Below are positions 10,515 to 21,199 of a DNA stretch of 64,000 nt, piece by piece (within the stretch, counting starts at the first letter, position 1; each line of letters begins with the position of its first letter). A program made the position numbers and the translations under genes. The notes beneath the pieces are model-generated. The model searched no databases. It was not told the origin of the DNA and worked only from the letters and a program-made list of their open reading frames with translations. Source of the DNA: Charina bottae (Eukaryota > Chordata > Lepidosauria > Squamata > Charinaidae); the NCBI GenBank assembly GCA_023362775.1, contig JALMGJ010000016.1:1692501-1756500 (forward strand), given 5' to 3'.

Positions 10515-11785
10515 ATAATATACCATATCCACCACGCCCCCTATCCATAGCATTAAATGTCTTTAATTCTTTAACTGCCTACTTCTAAAATGTCCTTCAT
10601 GTGACCAACTCTGAGCTGAAACAATCTGGATGAACACTAGATGGCAGAAAATAGGGTTTTATGCATTTTTGCACCTCAGAACTAGTCCTGCTGGCCTAGC
10701 AAATAACTACATGGGGACGTATGTGCTGTTGATCACTGTGTCGTTACAACTTTGCGAATCATATACATATGATTTTGGTCCATTGATGTTTGCCTGGCAG
10801 AACAAAGTGGTTAGGTTTAATTATTTCTGTAACATATGAGACTCTCATTCAGGGAACTAAGCAACAGTACCCACTTCTTCCCAGCAGAGGTAGATGTGTA
10901 GAAAGATACGTAATTCCTGCAAGCTCTCCTACTCTCTGCAACCGGTAACCTTTAGTTCACTATGTGTTCTCTTGAGCTGTCAGTTTCATGTTCTTCTGCA
11001 TTGTTTCGTTAATCTCAAATTCCTTTTCCACTGCAGAAGAAGACATTTGCACGTTTATTTGATTTTTTTTAAGGAGCAGAATGAAAGCCTCACCCAAATT
11101 CAAAAGGCACAGCTCTTCTCTGCATAGAAAGACTGATTTTGCAGGGCTGTGAATGCTGTAAAATTGATTTGGAAGAAGTATCTCAGACCTCACACAAACA
11201 CAACAGTCTTCCCTGGTCCTTAAGGCAACCCAGTTTGCTCTATAATAATGTGTAGACAGCTTAAAGCAGCAGAACCATTTTTCAGTTTCACCCAGAGATG
11301 CTGCATTTGCATGAGGTCCAAAAGCGTGTTGTGTCTTCCAGATTATTTTTGAAGTGTTCATAACCCTTCTATTTTGTATTTATCTGTGATGTTTCCATTG
11401 AAGATTCAAAATATGACAGAAAAAAGTAACAAAACAAATAGATGACAATTTTATTCAGCACCACAGGTATGGTTCCATACAGGTCTGCGGACAACTTACA
11501 ATCTCAAGATGATTTTTGTGGCTCCTGGAACCTCCTCTAATCCAAGCTATTGAGATGGAGTGGTGTGCTTTTCTGCTATAATGAGTCAGAGAGTACATGA
11601 AAACACATGAAAATTAAACCAGGCTTAAAATCATTTTTTTTAAAAAAAAGACAGACTTCAGAACTTCTCCCCCTAATAAAAATTGGCTCCATTGATTTGT
11701 ATCCCATATTCTCAAAATTTCCCACACCGAAGTTAAGCTCTCAAAAGAAGAGTTTTCCTCTCCCCTGCCATTTTAAAGTGTGTGT
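10515..11785. other. No gene recognised
   Basis: No domain-bearing ORF. A 14-bp sequence at 10634-10647 (ACACTAGATGGCAG) matches the CTCF core consensus at all but the first base. Confidence 0.4.
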
Positions 11786-12245
11786 GTATGTATCTATCTG
11801 TATCTGTATCTGTATCTGTATCTGTATCTGTATCTGTATCTGTATCTGTATCTGTATCTGTATCTGTATCTGTATCTGTATCTGTATCTGAATCTCTATC
11901 ATCTCTATCATCTCTATCTCTATCTCTATCTCTATCTCTATCTCTATCTCTATCTCTATCTCTATCTCTATCTCTATCTCTATCTCTATCTCTATCTCTA
12001 TCTCTATCATCTCTATCATCTCTCTATCTCTATCTGTATCATCTGTATCTGATTCTGTATCTGATTCTGTATCTGATTCTGTATCTGATTCTGTATCTGT
12101 ATCTGTATCTGTATCTGTATCTGTATCTGTATCTGTATCTGTATCTGTATCTGTAGGCATGCGTGTGTCTGTGTGTATGTATGTATGTGTATGCGTGTCT
12201 GTATATACACACACACACACACACATACACACACACACATACAAC
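11786..12245. repeat. Composite hexanucleotide satellite (CTGTAT)n/(CTCTAT)n and TG/CA tracts
   Basis: A pure (CTGTAT)n block (about 11798-11890) is followed by (CTCTAT)n (about 11890-12005), short ATC-containing interruptions, (CTGATT CTGTAT)n (about 12047-12092) and again (CTGTAT)n (to about 12155), then TG- and CA-rich tracts to 12245. Because the unit is 6 bp, every frame stays open. This explains long artefactual reading frames on both strands. Confidence 0.97.
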
Positions 12246-13221
12246 CCCCCCCCTACAAAACAGTTGAGTATCTTGTTAGAAAAATCAAATTAAATGAAAT
12301 CCTCTTCTATCTCTAGTAAACTCTTGTTTCAGAAAGGTTCTCATGAATAAGTTTGGGGAGAGAAAACACTGGGTGCTACTTAGATCAAGGAGATTTTGAA
12401 GTACACAAAGTTGATTGCCCAGGTTTCTGCTGTTCCCAAGAAAGCAACATAACTGCTTCTTCTATTTACTTGGGGGAGTTCTAACAATGAAATTTTCCTG
12501 GTCTTAGAGTCAGATCAGGTTTTCCAATTATACTGACATCATCTGTGAGAGATCCCTACATGGATAATGCCTGGCCATCCAAAATGAAATCTCATCTGAT
12601 TCTTGGGCCATGGGGGAAAAAAAGTAAATGAAGCATATATCTACCAGCCCTTATTTATACTAGAAATCAAATTATTTGTGAGGTACAAGAAGGCTGGTAT
12701 TTGAAAGGCATGGGAGAGCAGTGACACCGCCTTTGTCTTATTTACCTCAAGATGCCTGCATTGGGGATATTTAGCCAAACACTCTCCTAGACTTGCCCTG
12801 TGCAGCTATAAACTATCACTTTTATTTACTGACATTTAGGCATTGCAAATAAAACAATAACATGCACCGCAGGAGTTGTTTTTTTCTTTTTTCACAGAAA
12901 AGCTGTTCAGATGGACAAATCTCCTGTCAACCTGTGACTGAGAAAAATATTTGCAGCTTTGACTTTAAGAAAGGAGATATTACAATTTGCAAATATTCTT
13001 GTAGCACAGCTGCTATTTCTGAAGATCAGGAGGTGAAAAATGAATTTAGGATCACTGGACTGAGAACACAAGAGGAGAGGGAATACAGTTCCTTCCATTT
13101 TGATAACCACCACCTGAGAAAGAGAATGATGCACCTATTTTAGCTGCTGTTACACCCTCTGCTTCTGCCTTTTGAACCAGCAAAAAAGTTTTCTTTGCTC
13201 TTTCCTCAGCTCCTTAGGTTG
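12246..13221. other. No gene recognised
   Basis: Ordinary AT-rich sequence without recognisable repeats. A 93-codon open frame at 12862-13143 has no known motif and is probably chance. Confidence 0.4.
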
Positions 13222-13222
13222 G

Positions 13223-13298
<76 letters not shown>

Positions 13299-13300
13299 TA
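13222..13300. repeat. (ACT)n/(ATT)n trinucleotide tract
   Basis: (ACT)10 (13222-13251) passes directly into about 16 ATT units (13252-13300). Confidence 0.97.
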
Positions 13301-14725
13301 TTACTATTCAATATGAGCCCCAAAATAGATGGCTAAACCTTCTATCCCCCTGAGGAAAATTCAGTGAATATTAGTGACATATGAGAGACAACAGTATAGC
13401 ATGAAAGAGAAATCATGGGGATATCTTGCATGAGAAACCCTGAAACTTGTTCTAATTCAGGCTGTAGGATTTAATTTAAAACACATAGGTTAATTCATAA
13501 CTAATCCAGTCTGCTGCTATCCCAGAATAAATACCCAATTGCAGACCAGCAATGGGTGAATAAGGTGGCTGGGAATTTTCTATCCTAAAAGAAAAGGCAG
13601 ACTTTTTTTAAAAAAAGGCTGAAAAGTGAAAAAAAAAATCAGGGTTGGAGCCACTGTAGATAAAATTGAGGAGCACTAAAGCTTACTCTCATACCCTTTT
13701 TTATCCTGTTTAATTCTCCCGTTTGACTGTATGTAGAAATGAAAAGGAAAAAGGTCAACAAGAAGTAATAGCTAGAACCACCTTATTTTTGCACCACTGC
13801 TTGAGTCTGATAATCCTCACTTATGCGGCTAACAAATCTGGGCTGAAAAATGTGAACATGGGCTAGAAGGCAACAAAGAATTAGAGTGTTCTGTACCTCT
13901 TTGCTGCCATCTAGTGATCACCTGGATGTTTGCAGCACAGACCTAGTATCTCTGTTTTCTAACTCTACTGCCCACTGAGTGATTATGATCCATAATGCAC
14001 AAGGCATCTCCCACTTGGAAGATTTTGGGAACTGGAATGAGATGTAGTGACTCATGTATATCAAATTGTGCAGGGGTTGCCCATACAGTGTCTGCGAGTA
14101 TAATGTCATTCTAAAGACATCAGGTGGCATCCTCAGGACCATGTTTGTGTAGGTGTGTGTGTTGTGTACAGAGAGAGAGAGAAAGATGAATACCATTAGT
14201 GTTTGATGGAAGTGGGGGGACAAAGGAGGCACATGACAGCACAATGCAAACCCCTGAACTAAGACTTAGGTACTTATGTCTGACCCTGGGATGTAAGTAC
14301 AAAAACCAAGGTTTGCATTGTGATACCATTTAAAAAAATAATAATTGCAGCTAGCCGAGGACACCAGAATTTCATAAAATCATCAAATATTTCAAGCACC
14401 ATTTTCAGTGTGAATGCTGAAACCTCATGCGATCTTGGCAACTGGAGATTATGGCAATTACTTTTGGGTCTTCCTAAGCACACAAAATCAAAAGCTTGTT
14501 ATTAGTGCTGGAGTGGGAATTAATTTATAGAGAAGAGAGGTACAAAGAGAATGTACCTTTAATAAACTTCAGTGAAATCCAGTGTTATCTGGTTCATAGG
14601 ACTACCTAACTACAGTTTAAGAAGTATCAAAACCCACCTTTTCATCCAGGTCTTAAAAAATTTATGCCCTTAATGTTTTCTGTCTTGTCTATCATTATAT
14701 TGTTGTAAACTGCCCAGTGTTTAGC
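13301..14725. other. No gene recognised
   Basis: No domain-bearing ORF. A CTCF-like site lies on the minus strand at 13904-13917 (TCACTAGATGGCAG, one mismatch to the core consensus). Confidence 0.4.
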
Positions 14726-14965
14726 AAATAACAGAGCCAGTTTTGTCTAGTGGTTAAGGCAATGGACTAGAAACCAGGAGACTGTGAGTTCTAGTCCCGT
14801 CTTAGGCATGAAAGCCGGCTGGTTGACCTTGGCCAATCACTCTCTCTCAGCCCAACTCACCTCACAGGGTTGCTGTTGTGGGGAAAATAGGAGAAGAAAG
14901 GAGAGTTAGATATGTTCGCTGCCTTGAGTTATTTGTAAAAATAATAAAGGTGGGATAGAAAATAA
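14726..14965 (+). mobile_element. tRNA-derived SINE (MIR/Squam-like)
   Basis: tRNA-like head with A-box-like 'gtctagtggttaaggc' and B-box-like 'gagttctagtcccg', a central 'ggcatgaaagccggctgg...ccttggccaatcactctctctc' body, and a LINE-type 3' tail 'aataataaaggtgggataga' followed by (AAAC)n. The same family occurs at 15148-15316 and, reversed, at 55490-55620. The family name is uncertain. Confidence 0.75.
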
Positions 14966-15104
14966 GCAAACAAACAAACAAACAAATAAATAAATAAATA
15001 TGCTAGTAGTAGGAATAATAATAATAATAATAATAATAATAGCGTAGCGTAGCGTAGCGTAGCGTAGCATAGCATAGCATAGCATAGCATAGCATAGCAT
15101 AGCA
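14966..15104. repeat. AAAC/AAAT, AAT and AGCGT/AGCAT simple repeats
   Basis: SINE tail (AAAC)n(AAAT)n, then (AAT)n at 15015-15040, then five AGCGT units (15041-15065) followed by seven AGCAT units (15066-15100). The AGCGT and AGCAT blocks differ by a CpG transition. Confidence 0.95.
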
Positions 15105-15147
15105 GGGAAGGAAAACAACATTTATATTAGAATAATACATTGTTGAG

Positions 15148-15316
15148 AGCCAGTTTACTATAGTGGTTAAGGGCCCTGGACTAAGAATATGAGTTCTAGT
15201 CCTTCCTTAGCCACGAAGCCAGCTGGGTGACTTTGGGACAGTCACTCTTTCTCAGCATTAGGAAGAAAGCATGGGCAAGCCACTTCTAAAAATATTCACA
15301 AGAAAACCTTGCTGAA
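15148..15316 (+). mobile_element. tRNA-derived SINE, diverged copy
   Basis: Head 'agccagtttactatagtggttaaggg' and B box 'gagttctagtcc' match the 14.7-kb SINE. The 3' part differs ('gcaagccacttctaaaaat...caagaaaacct') and resembles the tail of other squamate SINEs. Confidence 0.65.
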
Positions 15317-16089
15317 GGCACTCACATACATGCAGAAACACACATCAATAATAACATTATGAACTAATTATAGCTAATAATGTCACCAATTACTTTATAG
15401 CTATTCAGTACACGTGTACCATTTTTTCCCATGGTGGAATAGAAGATGGCATACATGCAGCTCTGCAGTGATCTCCCATTTAGATGCTATCTAAACCCAG
15501 CCCCATTTAGTGCCACATAGATGGATGTATCCTATGCCCTTAGGCCCAATTCTGTGCTCTTCATCTGGTAAAATATTAAATAAAAAGTGAAATGGTGGTG
15601 AAGGGCAGTTATGGCTTGGTGTAAACCATAAAATCTGGGACCAAGCCACCATAATGGAGTGTCATAGAGGTGTTATTTTTTTTTTTCCAGAAAATATAAA
15701 CATCTAGCATCCCATTGCTACCATAGGCCAGAGATGCAAAGATAGAAGGATTTTCAGCTTACTCAGGCCTTCGGTTTCCCCTTAGAACTCTTGCTCCACA
15801 AATGAGTGAAGCATTGTGCTTTGACAGGAACTGGAAAAATAACTCTATGAGCATAATTATAGATGAGGCTGAAAGCCTTTCATGAAAACTCTTTCAAACT
15901 TTAGCTCTTCTCTCCTGTTTTGCTCCCATAACTGGCTTCATAGATTGTATCTCCTGTTCCTTGCCAGAATGATACATACACTTTGTGAAATTTGTTTTCA
16001 CTAAATAAATACTAAGGAGCAAATTCAGGATGTGAGGGAAAGGTATGATTCCCCTCCCATGTCTTTACCTATAGATAATGATAAGAAAG
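15317..16089. other. No gene recognised
   Basis: Nothing recognisable beyond ordinary AT-rich sequence. Confidence 0.4.
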
Positions 16090-16281
16090 AAAGATATAAC
16101 TGTCGAAGGCTTTCACGGCCGGAGTTCAATGGCTGTTGTGGGTCTTCCGGGCTGTGTGGCCGTGTTCTGGAAGTTGTGGTTCCTAACGTTTCGCCAGCAT
16201 CTGTGGCCAGCATCTTCAGAGGGCAGGAGCACAGATAGAAGCAAAATCTCCGGAAGACCCACAACAGCCAAAGATATAACT
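16090..16281 (-). mobile_element. Foldback Penelope-like element, family B, 12-bp target duplication
   Basis: Insertion 16102-16269 between exact direct repeats AAAGATATAACT (16090-16101 and 16270-16281). Read on the minus strand it has CTGAAGA (16213-16219), a hairpin, GAAACG (16188-16192) and the 'cggccgtgaaagccttcgac' terminus. The right end (16251-16269) is an inverted copy of 16131-16149, so the element is a short inverted dimer. The left end carries an extra 29-nt tail (16102-16130) that the right end lacks. No coding sequence. Confidence 0.8.
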
Positions 16282-18604
16282 ATTATAAACCATCAGGTCT
16301 AGGAAGGATTTCCCATAAGACCAAATAGATTCAGTGGAGTCTGTAACAAACTGCACTGATGCCAAAAGGAAGGTATGCATGCGGTTACATCATCACACAA
16401 ATGCCACAGTTATATACAGTACTTGTGTCATGACATTAGCTATTAGCACAAATTTGCAACACTTAAATGATGGTATCACCACACAAGGGTCATGGTTTGC
16501 TCCTCTGCCTCGGTATATGCCCATGAATATGTTATGTATACACATCCATCCATTCTATACAAATCCACATATACGTATGTCTGTTCCTGATTGTTTTCTC
16601 AGAACTGTAGTCATTTAATCCCCTTTCTAGATACATTCAGAGTAATATAATACATTTCAAATAATTTGATATCAAGAGATAACTTTCATTATTATATTAT
16701 TGATCCCAGATACAAAGTTCTGGTGTCCTGTTCCTTTCTTTTCTGTATCTGTTTGAAATATTAAATAGGAAATCATTTCATGGAAATATGGAAGTGTATA
16801 TAGTCCTAAAACTGCTTAATGCTATATTAAAAGGGTTTGATTCCCACCTTTTTCAAAAGAAAGAGATTGCATCTGCATGCCTACCTCATATCATGGCCTA
16901 GGACACATCTAATACAACCATTTTAAAACTAACTGTGCTGCCATTTTGAATCACTGCTGTAAGGGGCACCAGAACTTTATATATCTTGACATCTAGTCTA
17001 TTGCACTAGAAGCATCAAAGCATCTTGTGGCATTTTAAAAAAAACTAACACATATCTTGAGGCATATGTTTTTGTTTGTTTTGTGTGTGTAAGAGCTGCA
17101 GTCTACAGATGGATACAATATTTTTTCAGAGTTACAGGCATTTATATGCATGATTGCTGAGGGAGTGTAAATAGCATGAGGAAAATTAAAACAGGAAGTA
17201 ATGGAAATTAGATACAAAGAAATAAAGTAACAGTACCAATGTTGACCATGAGGACAAAAATCAGAATCCTTTTGGAACAGTTTGGCATGCAATCTAATAT
17301 AACCTACTTGATGGGATCCAATTGGCATGCCTGCAATTGACTTTCATGTTTTATCTATCACAATAAAGTTGCAAATAGAAAGGATATGAGTAAATTTACT
17401 GTTTATAGTGACCATTTGCAATAAAAGTTATTGGTGTTACCCTAGACATTATGCCATAGGAAAACTAATTAGTTCATGTGATAGAAAATACACAACAGTT
17501 AATTAAACTTGCAAATTTGGCTTTTTCCCAACTAACAGGAAATTCTGGTTTGGTTTACTGGTGATTTGCTGATTAATTTTGGTCCTCCAAGCTCAGGAAG
17601 CTTTAAGAGTCACAAAAAGGACTTCAGGGATTGAACATGGCCATGGGCTAGAGCTACTGTAACTTCTTACATTTTATCTCATAAATAGGAGTCAAAAACT
17701 CATATCCAAAAATAGCTTGACAAATAGCTTCAGATCATTAAACTAGCTTCATACTTTGTTACAGCTCCTTTTAGGTAAGCTTGATAAAAATCTGACATTT
17801 TCCCCCCTTTGCATCTTTCTTTTCCTGGCGATTTCACTTAAAGATTTATCTATCAAGCTCTTTTGCCATTAGTAGGCACCTGCTTCTTTTATTTGTAATC
17901 AATCACTTCAAATGATGAAATACATCTCCTCATTCAGACATAATGCAGCATTTGAAACAGTGATTAACGACTCAGAGTATTCTGGGATTTATGACTCAGA
18001 AGGAATAATTCTGAGAAACCAGGAGGTACTTTGAACTTTGAGAAAGAGGTCATTATCAACAATCAAACTTGTGAAAAATTAACATTTCCCCAGGCGGTCC
18101 CACACTGCTCTTATCTGTCTCTTTCATTCTGCCTTCAACAAAGACCCAATGCTACTCTTATAAAAAGAGGACACACCACTATGTTCTGTAGCAGGAATTA
18201 GAGAATTATATTTGACCTAAAGTTGCTTCTTTATATTATTTTCTTCTTGCAGCAAATTAGGAACTGGGAAGAATCACTATTCCATTATCATATCACTACT
18301 GAAAGCATGGAGTTATTTTGTTGGTACATGTCTGACCTTTTCTCCTATTGTACTCACTATGCCTATCTGAAAAAAAAATCTTTAAAAGCATTGAAGCTAG
18401 ACTTATGTTTGCATTGTGATCCTGGTATTTCCTCTCATCATATCAAAAATGATATATTCCCTTTTCTCTAATCTTTCTAGTTAGTAGATAAACCCAGTAG
18501 TGGAATTCTATACCAAAAATGACATTAAGGATGAACAGCATAATAATGTTTAGTCTCTGAGTAATCCATAGTTTACACATTTGCATATATGCTTCGCTAA
18601 GTGA
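16282..18604. other. No gene; second copy of an unclassified dispersed repeat
   Basis: 16325-16530 resembles 7805-8020. The remainder (16531-18604) shows no recognisable gene or repeat; short ORFs lack domains. Confidence 0.4.
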
Positions 18605-18822
18605 TAGTACTTAGCTGACCTTAGCTGATCACAGAAAGCTGAGCAGGATCTGATTAATACTTGTATGGGAGACCACCAGGAATCTCAGGATTATAGGCTA
18701 CACTGGAAGTTAAAAATATTATCCTAGAAGGCAGTGACAAACCATTTGCATATTGTTGCTGTGGATGTATCCATGAAGTCACCTGGAACATAGCTCAACT
18801 TGAAGGAGACTTTATGTTACTA
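18605..18822 (+). mobile_element. 5S rRNA-derived SINE with RTE-like tail
   Basis: 18620-18711 matches 5S rRNA, including the internal promoter region: 'aaagctgagcagg' (A box) and 'tatgggagaccaccagg' (C box), ending 'ataggct'. The 3' part 'ccatgaagtcacctgg...caacttgaagg' resembles the RTE-BovB 3' end (compare 'ccatgaagtcacgaagagtc' at about 32823). This fits the 5S-type SINEs known from squamates. The copy is clearly diverged. Confidence 0.8.
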
Positions 18823-19109
18823 TTTCAGGCCTGCTTAATTTGTATATATTATCTAGCTGATTCTCACGAGCCTTTTAAGCACAGGAGGTAGTCTAACAGA
18901 ATTTGGATAAACCTGCCACATTTGCTGTTAATCTGAAACAACACAGGCAGTGTGAATGTAATCCATGCCATAAACAATATATGTGGTTGCTGATCTTCAC
19001 TCAAATTAGGGGGTATAAGTGTAAGGAAATGTTCTAGAAGACATTGTTATGTGAAAATCAGGTAGTGATCTTGACTGTGTCATTTAGGATTCAGAGTTCA
19101 CCTGGCAAT
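18823..19109. other. No gene recognised
   Basis: Short spacer between the 5S SINE and the LTR element. Nothing recognised. Confidence 0.4.
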
Positions 19110-19114
19110 CCCAA

Positions 19115-19495
19115 TGTCAGGACTCCGACAAGCACTCAGAGCCCTGCCATTAAGAAACCAGTTGCGAGAACAAAAGGAAAGAGAAGCTAGCACGGAAGCG
19201 GCAATCAGCGCCGGAACGAAAACAATAAACCACAAATGACCGCAGCCCAACGATGATTGACAGACAATCAAGAACTGATACTTACCTGACCCAGGCGTGG
19301 GAAGGTTCACATTGGGGGGAGGTGGGGCTCACAGGGAAAAAGATTTAAATACCCATAGACACTCAAGTTCCCCATTCCTGTCTTTCTTGACACTAACTCG
19401 TGTAAGCCGAATAAACTGTTTGCTTCCCAACGCGAGCGTGTGCGCGTAGTTACTGGGAGAAACGCCAACGGACCACATTGTAGCGATCCCTGACA
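19115..19495 (+). repeat. 5' LTR
   Basis: 381-bp direct repeat of 24255-24635. Contains a TATA-like 'gatttaaatacc' near 19343 and an AATAAA signal near 19410, plausible promoter and polyadenylation elements. The sequence right after it (19496 onward) shows no primer binding site that I can assign to a tRNA. Confidence 0.95.
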
Positions 19496-19612
19496 TAAAG
19501 ACAGGAATCACCTAGAGTCGATAATCCCAGGGAAGTCGCCTGAAACCTGCAGGAAGCCCCACGGTTGAGATCGGCTCCAACCGCCTCAGCAGCCAGCCCT
19601 GCGAAACAGAGC

Positions 19613-20651
19613 ATGGAGCAAGCCGGAAAGCCTCGCAGCGAGATGGAACCCGGTACGTCTCTTGCAACAGCAGCAGCGGCGACAGCGTAATTGGCGGCAG
19701 AAGGTCCCTCCGAAACCACCGAATGGCAGAGGGTGAAGAAAAGCAAAGAGAGGGAAGGGAGAGGACCCCCCCAAACCCCCACACAAGCGCACAAAGCTGG
19801 GTGGCAGAGTGGTCCCTCGGAGTGGGGGGAGGCATGCTCCCGGGGCCGGGCAAACAGATGGCCAAATCTCGGATCTCTCAAGCACAGAGAATTGCAGCGT
19901 TAGAAGCCAGAGCAGCCCACGTGGAGATGGGGCTAGACAACATGGACCTAAAGCTTACAGCAATTCAAACAGCCCTAGAGAGACTGCTGCAAAAGCCACA
20001 GAAACGTGAAAGGAACAGGGGCGCAGCTAAGGAAAAGGTTCGAGGACACCCTGTCCCGCATGTCAGCTAAGGCTGAAATCCAAAGGCTGCGGCAGGGACA
20101 TCGAACGGTGGCGGAATACGCACTAGAATTTAAAAAGCTGGTGAGCCGTTTGCCCAATTGGCCTGAGTCGTTCAAAGTAGAATATTTTCAAATGGGCTTG
20201 AGGCTGGAATTACTGGACATGGCGGCAGGGAGAGGAGACCCAGAAACCCTCGATGAATGGGTCCAGTTGGTGGGGAAAGTAGAGAGCACAAAACTGCGAA
20301 TCCGCTCCTACCGTCAACTACAATACGCAGGGAGAAACCAACAGACAAGCCCATACCACAACAAAAGGGACTATGATAAAAAAACCATGGGCAGAAGAGA
20401 AAGAACGACGGGCAAAGGACAAACTGTGTTTCAAGTGCGGGAGAGAGGGCCACAGAATTCAAGATTGCAACCAACCAGCGGAGAGGAGAAAGACGGGAGA
20501 CAAACACCACAAAGCCCCCCCCCCCCCCTACAAGCAGAGGACAGCGAAGGCAGCAATGGAAAGATGCAAATATGTGGAGCCGGAGTCCACCACGGACGAA
20601 TCTACAGATGAGGAATTCGTGCTGGTGGGAAACGACAACGGCCTGCCCTAA
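19613..20651 (+). pseudogene. gag remnant of the chromovirus
   Basis: Structural protein remnant in at least three frames. It opens at ATG 19613, meets a stop at 19688-19690, then passes through a coiled-coil-like segment (about 19866-19990, SRISQAQRIAALEARAAHVE). It then jumps to the second half of the retrotransposon gag (capsid) domain (about 20025-20260, KRFEDTLSRMSAKAEIQRLR). A zinc knuckle CX2CX4HX4C (CFKCGREGHRIQDC, about 20427-20468) follows in a third frame. The first half of the capsid domain appears to be missing, which I infer to be an internal deletion near 20000-20025. The end at 20651 is acidic, ESTTDESTDEEF. Confidence 0.8.
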
Positions 20652-20719
20652 AGTGCGCCACGGGACAGGCCTTCAACAAGGGGCGCAGCGACACCCTGAC
20701 GACCGGAGACTGCCCCACA

Positions 20720-21199
20720 ATGCAAGTCAAGGTAAAACTGGAAACCTTAGACGGGAGGGAGCAGCTGACGGGGGCAGCAATGCTGGACTCTGGGTGTTCG
20801 GGGTGCTTGATGCACCCATCGATAGCAATTGAATTGGGACTTAAATTGTTCAAATTAAAATCACCCATCACATTCTGCCAGCTAGATGGGTCAGAAATGA
20901 AATGGGGGCACTTCACAGAAGCAATAAAAATGTCAATCGGCACGCATGTGGAGACCCTACGGTTCATTGTAGCCCCCATATCAACACAACCAATCGTTCT
21001 AGGGCTCAAATGGCTAAGAGAAAGGAACCCCCAGATCGATTGGGTGTCAGGAGAAATGGAATTTGTAGACGGGACGTACCACACTGACACCAATAACGTC
21101 ACAGGGGATGGCACAGAAACAGGGGCAGCAGGGACCGCGAAGGGGGGGAGACGCAGCAGGGGGAGACAACAACATTCCCAGAACACTATATCCCAGTAA
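20720..21199 (+). pseudogene. Aspartic protease domain of pol (frame 2)
   Basis: Retropepsin-like domain that would cleave the polyprotein. It has the active site LDSGCSG (about 20783-20803, D-S-G triad) and the downstream hydrophobic strand QPIVLGLKWL (about 20990-21020). It ends out of frame at 21199. The following pol frame (frame 1) is already open at 21181, so a one-base change near the G run at 21142-21148 probably separated them. Protease and RT would normally be fused in Ty3/gypsy pol. Confidence 0.8.

Noticed and set aside
10391..10588. 65-codon frame with IYLSIYLS
   Set aside because: CTAT microsatellite translation.
11741..12244. Long open frames on both strands (up to 167 codons)
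   Set aside because: Artefact of a 6-bp repeat unit, which keeps every frame open; composition is repetitive YLYL/SVSV/IQIQ only.
12862..13143. 93-codon open frame
   Set aside because: No known motif, no splice context and ordinary AT-rich composition; probably chance.
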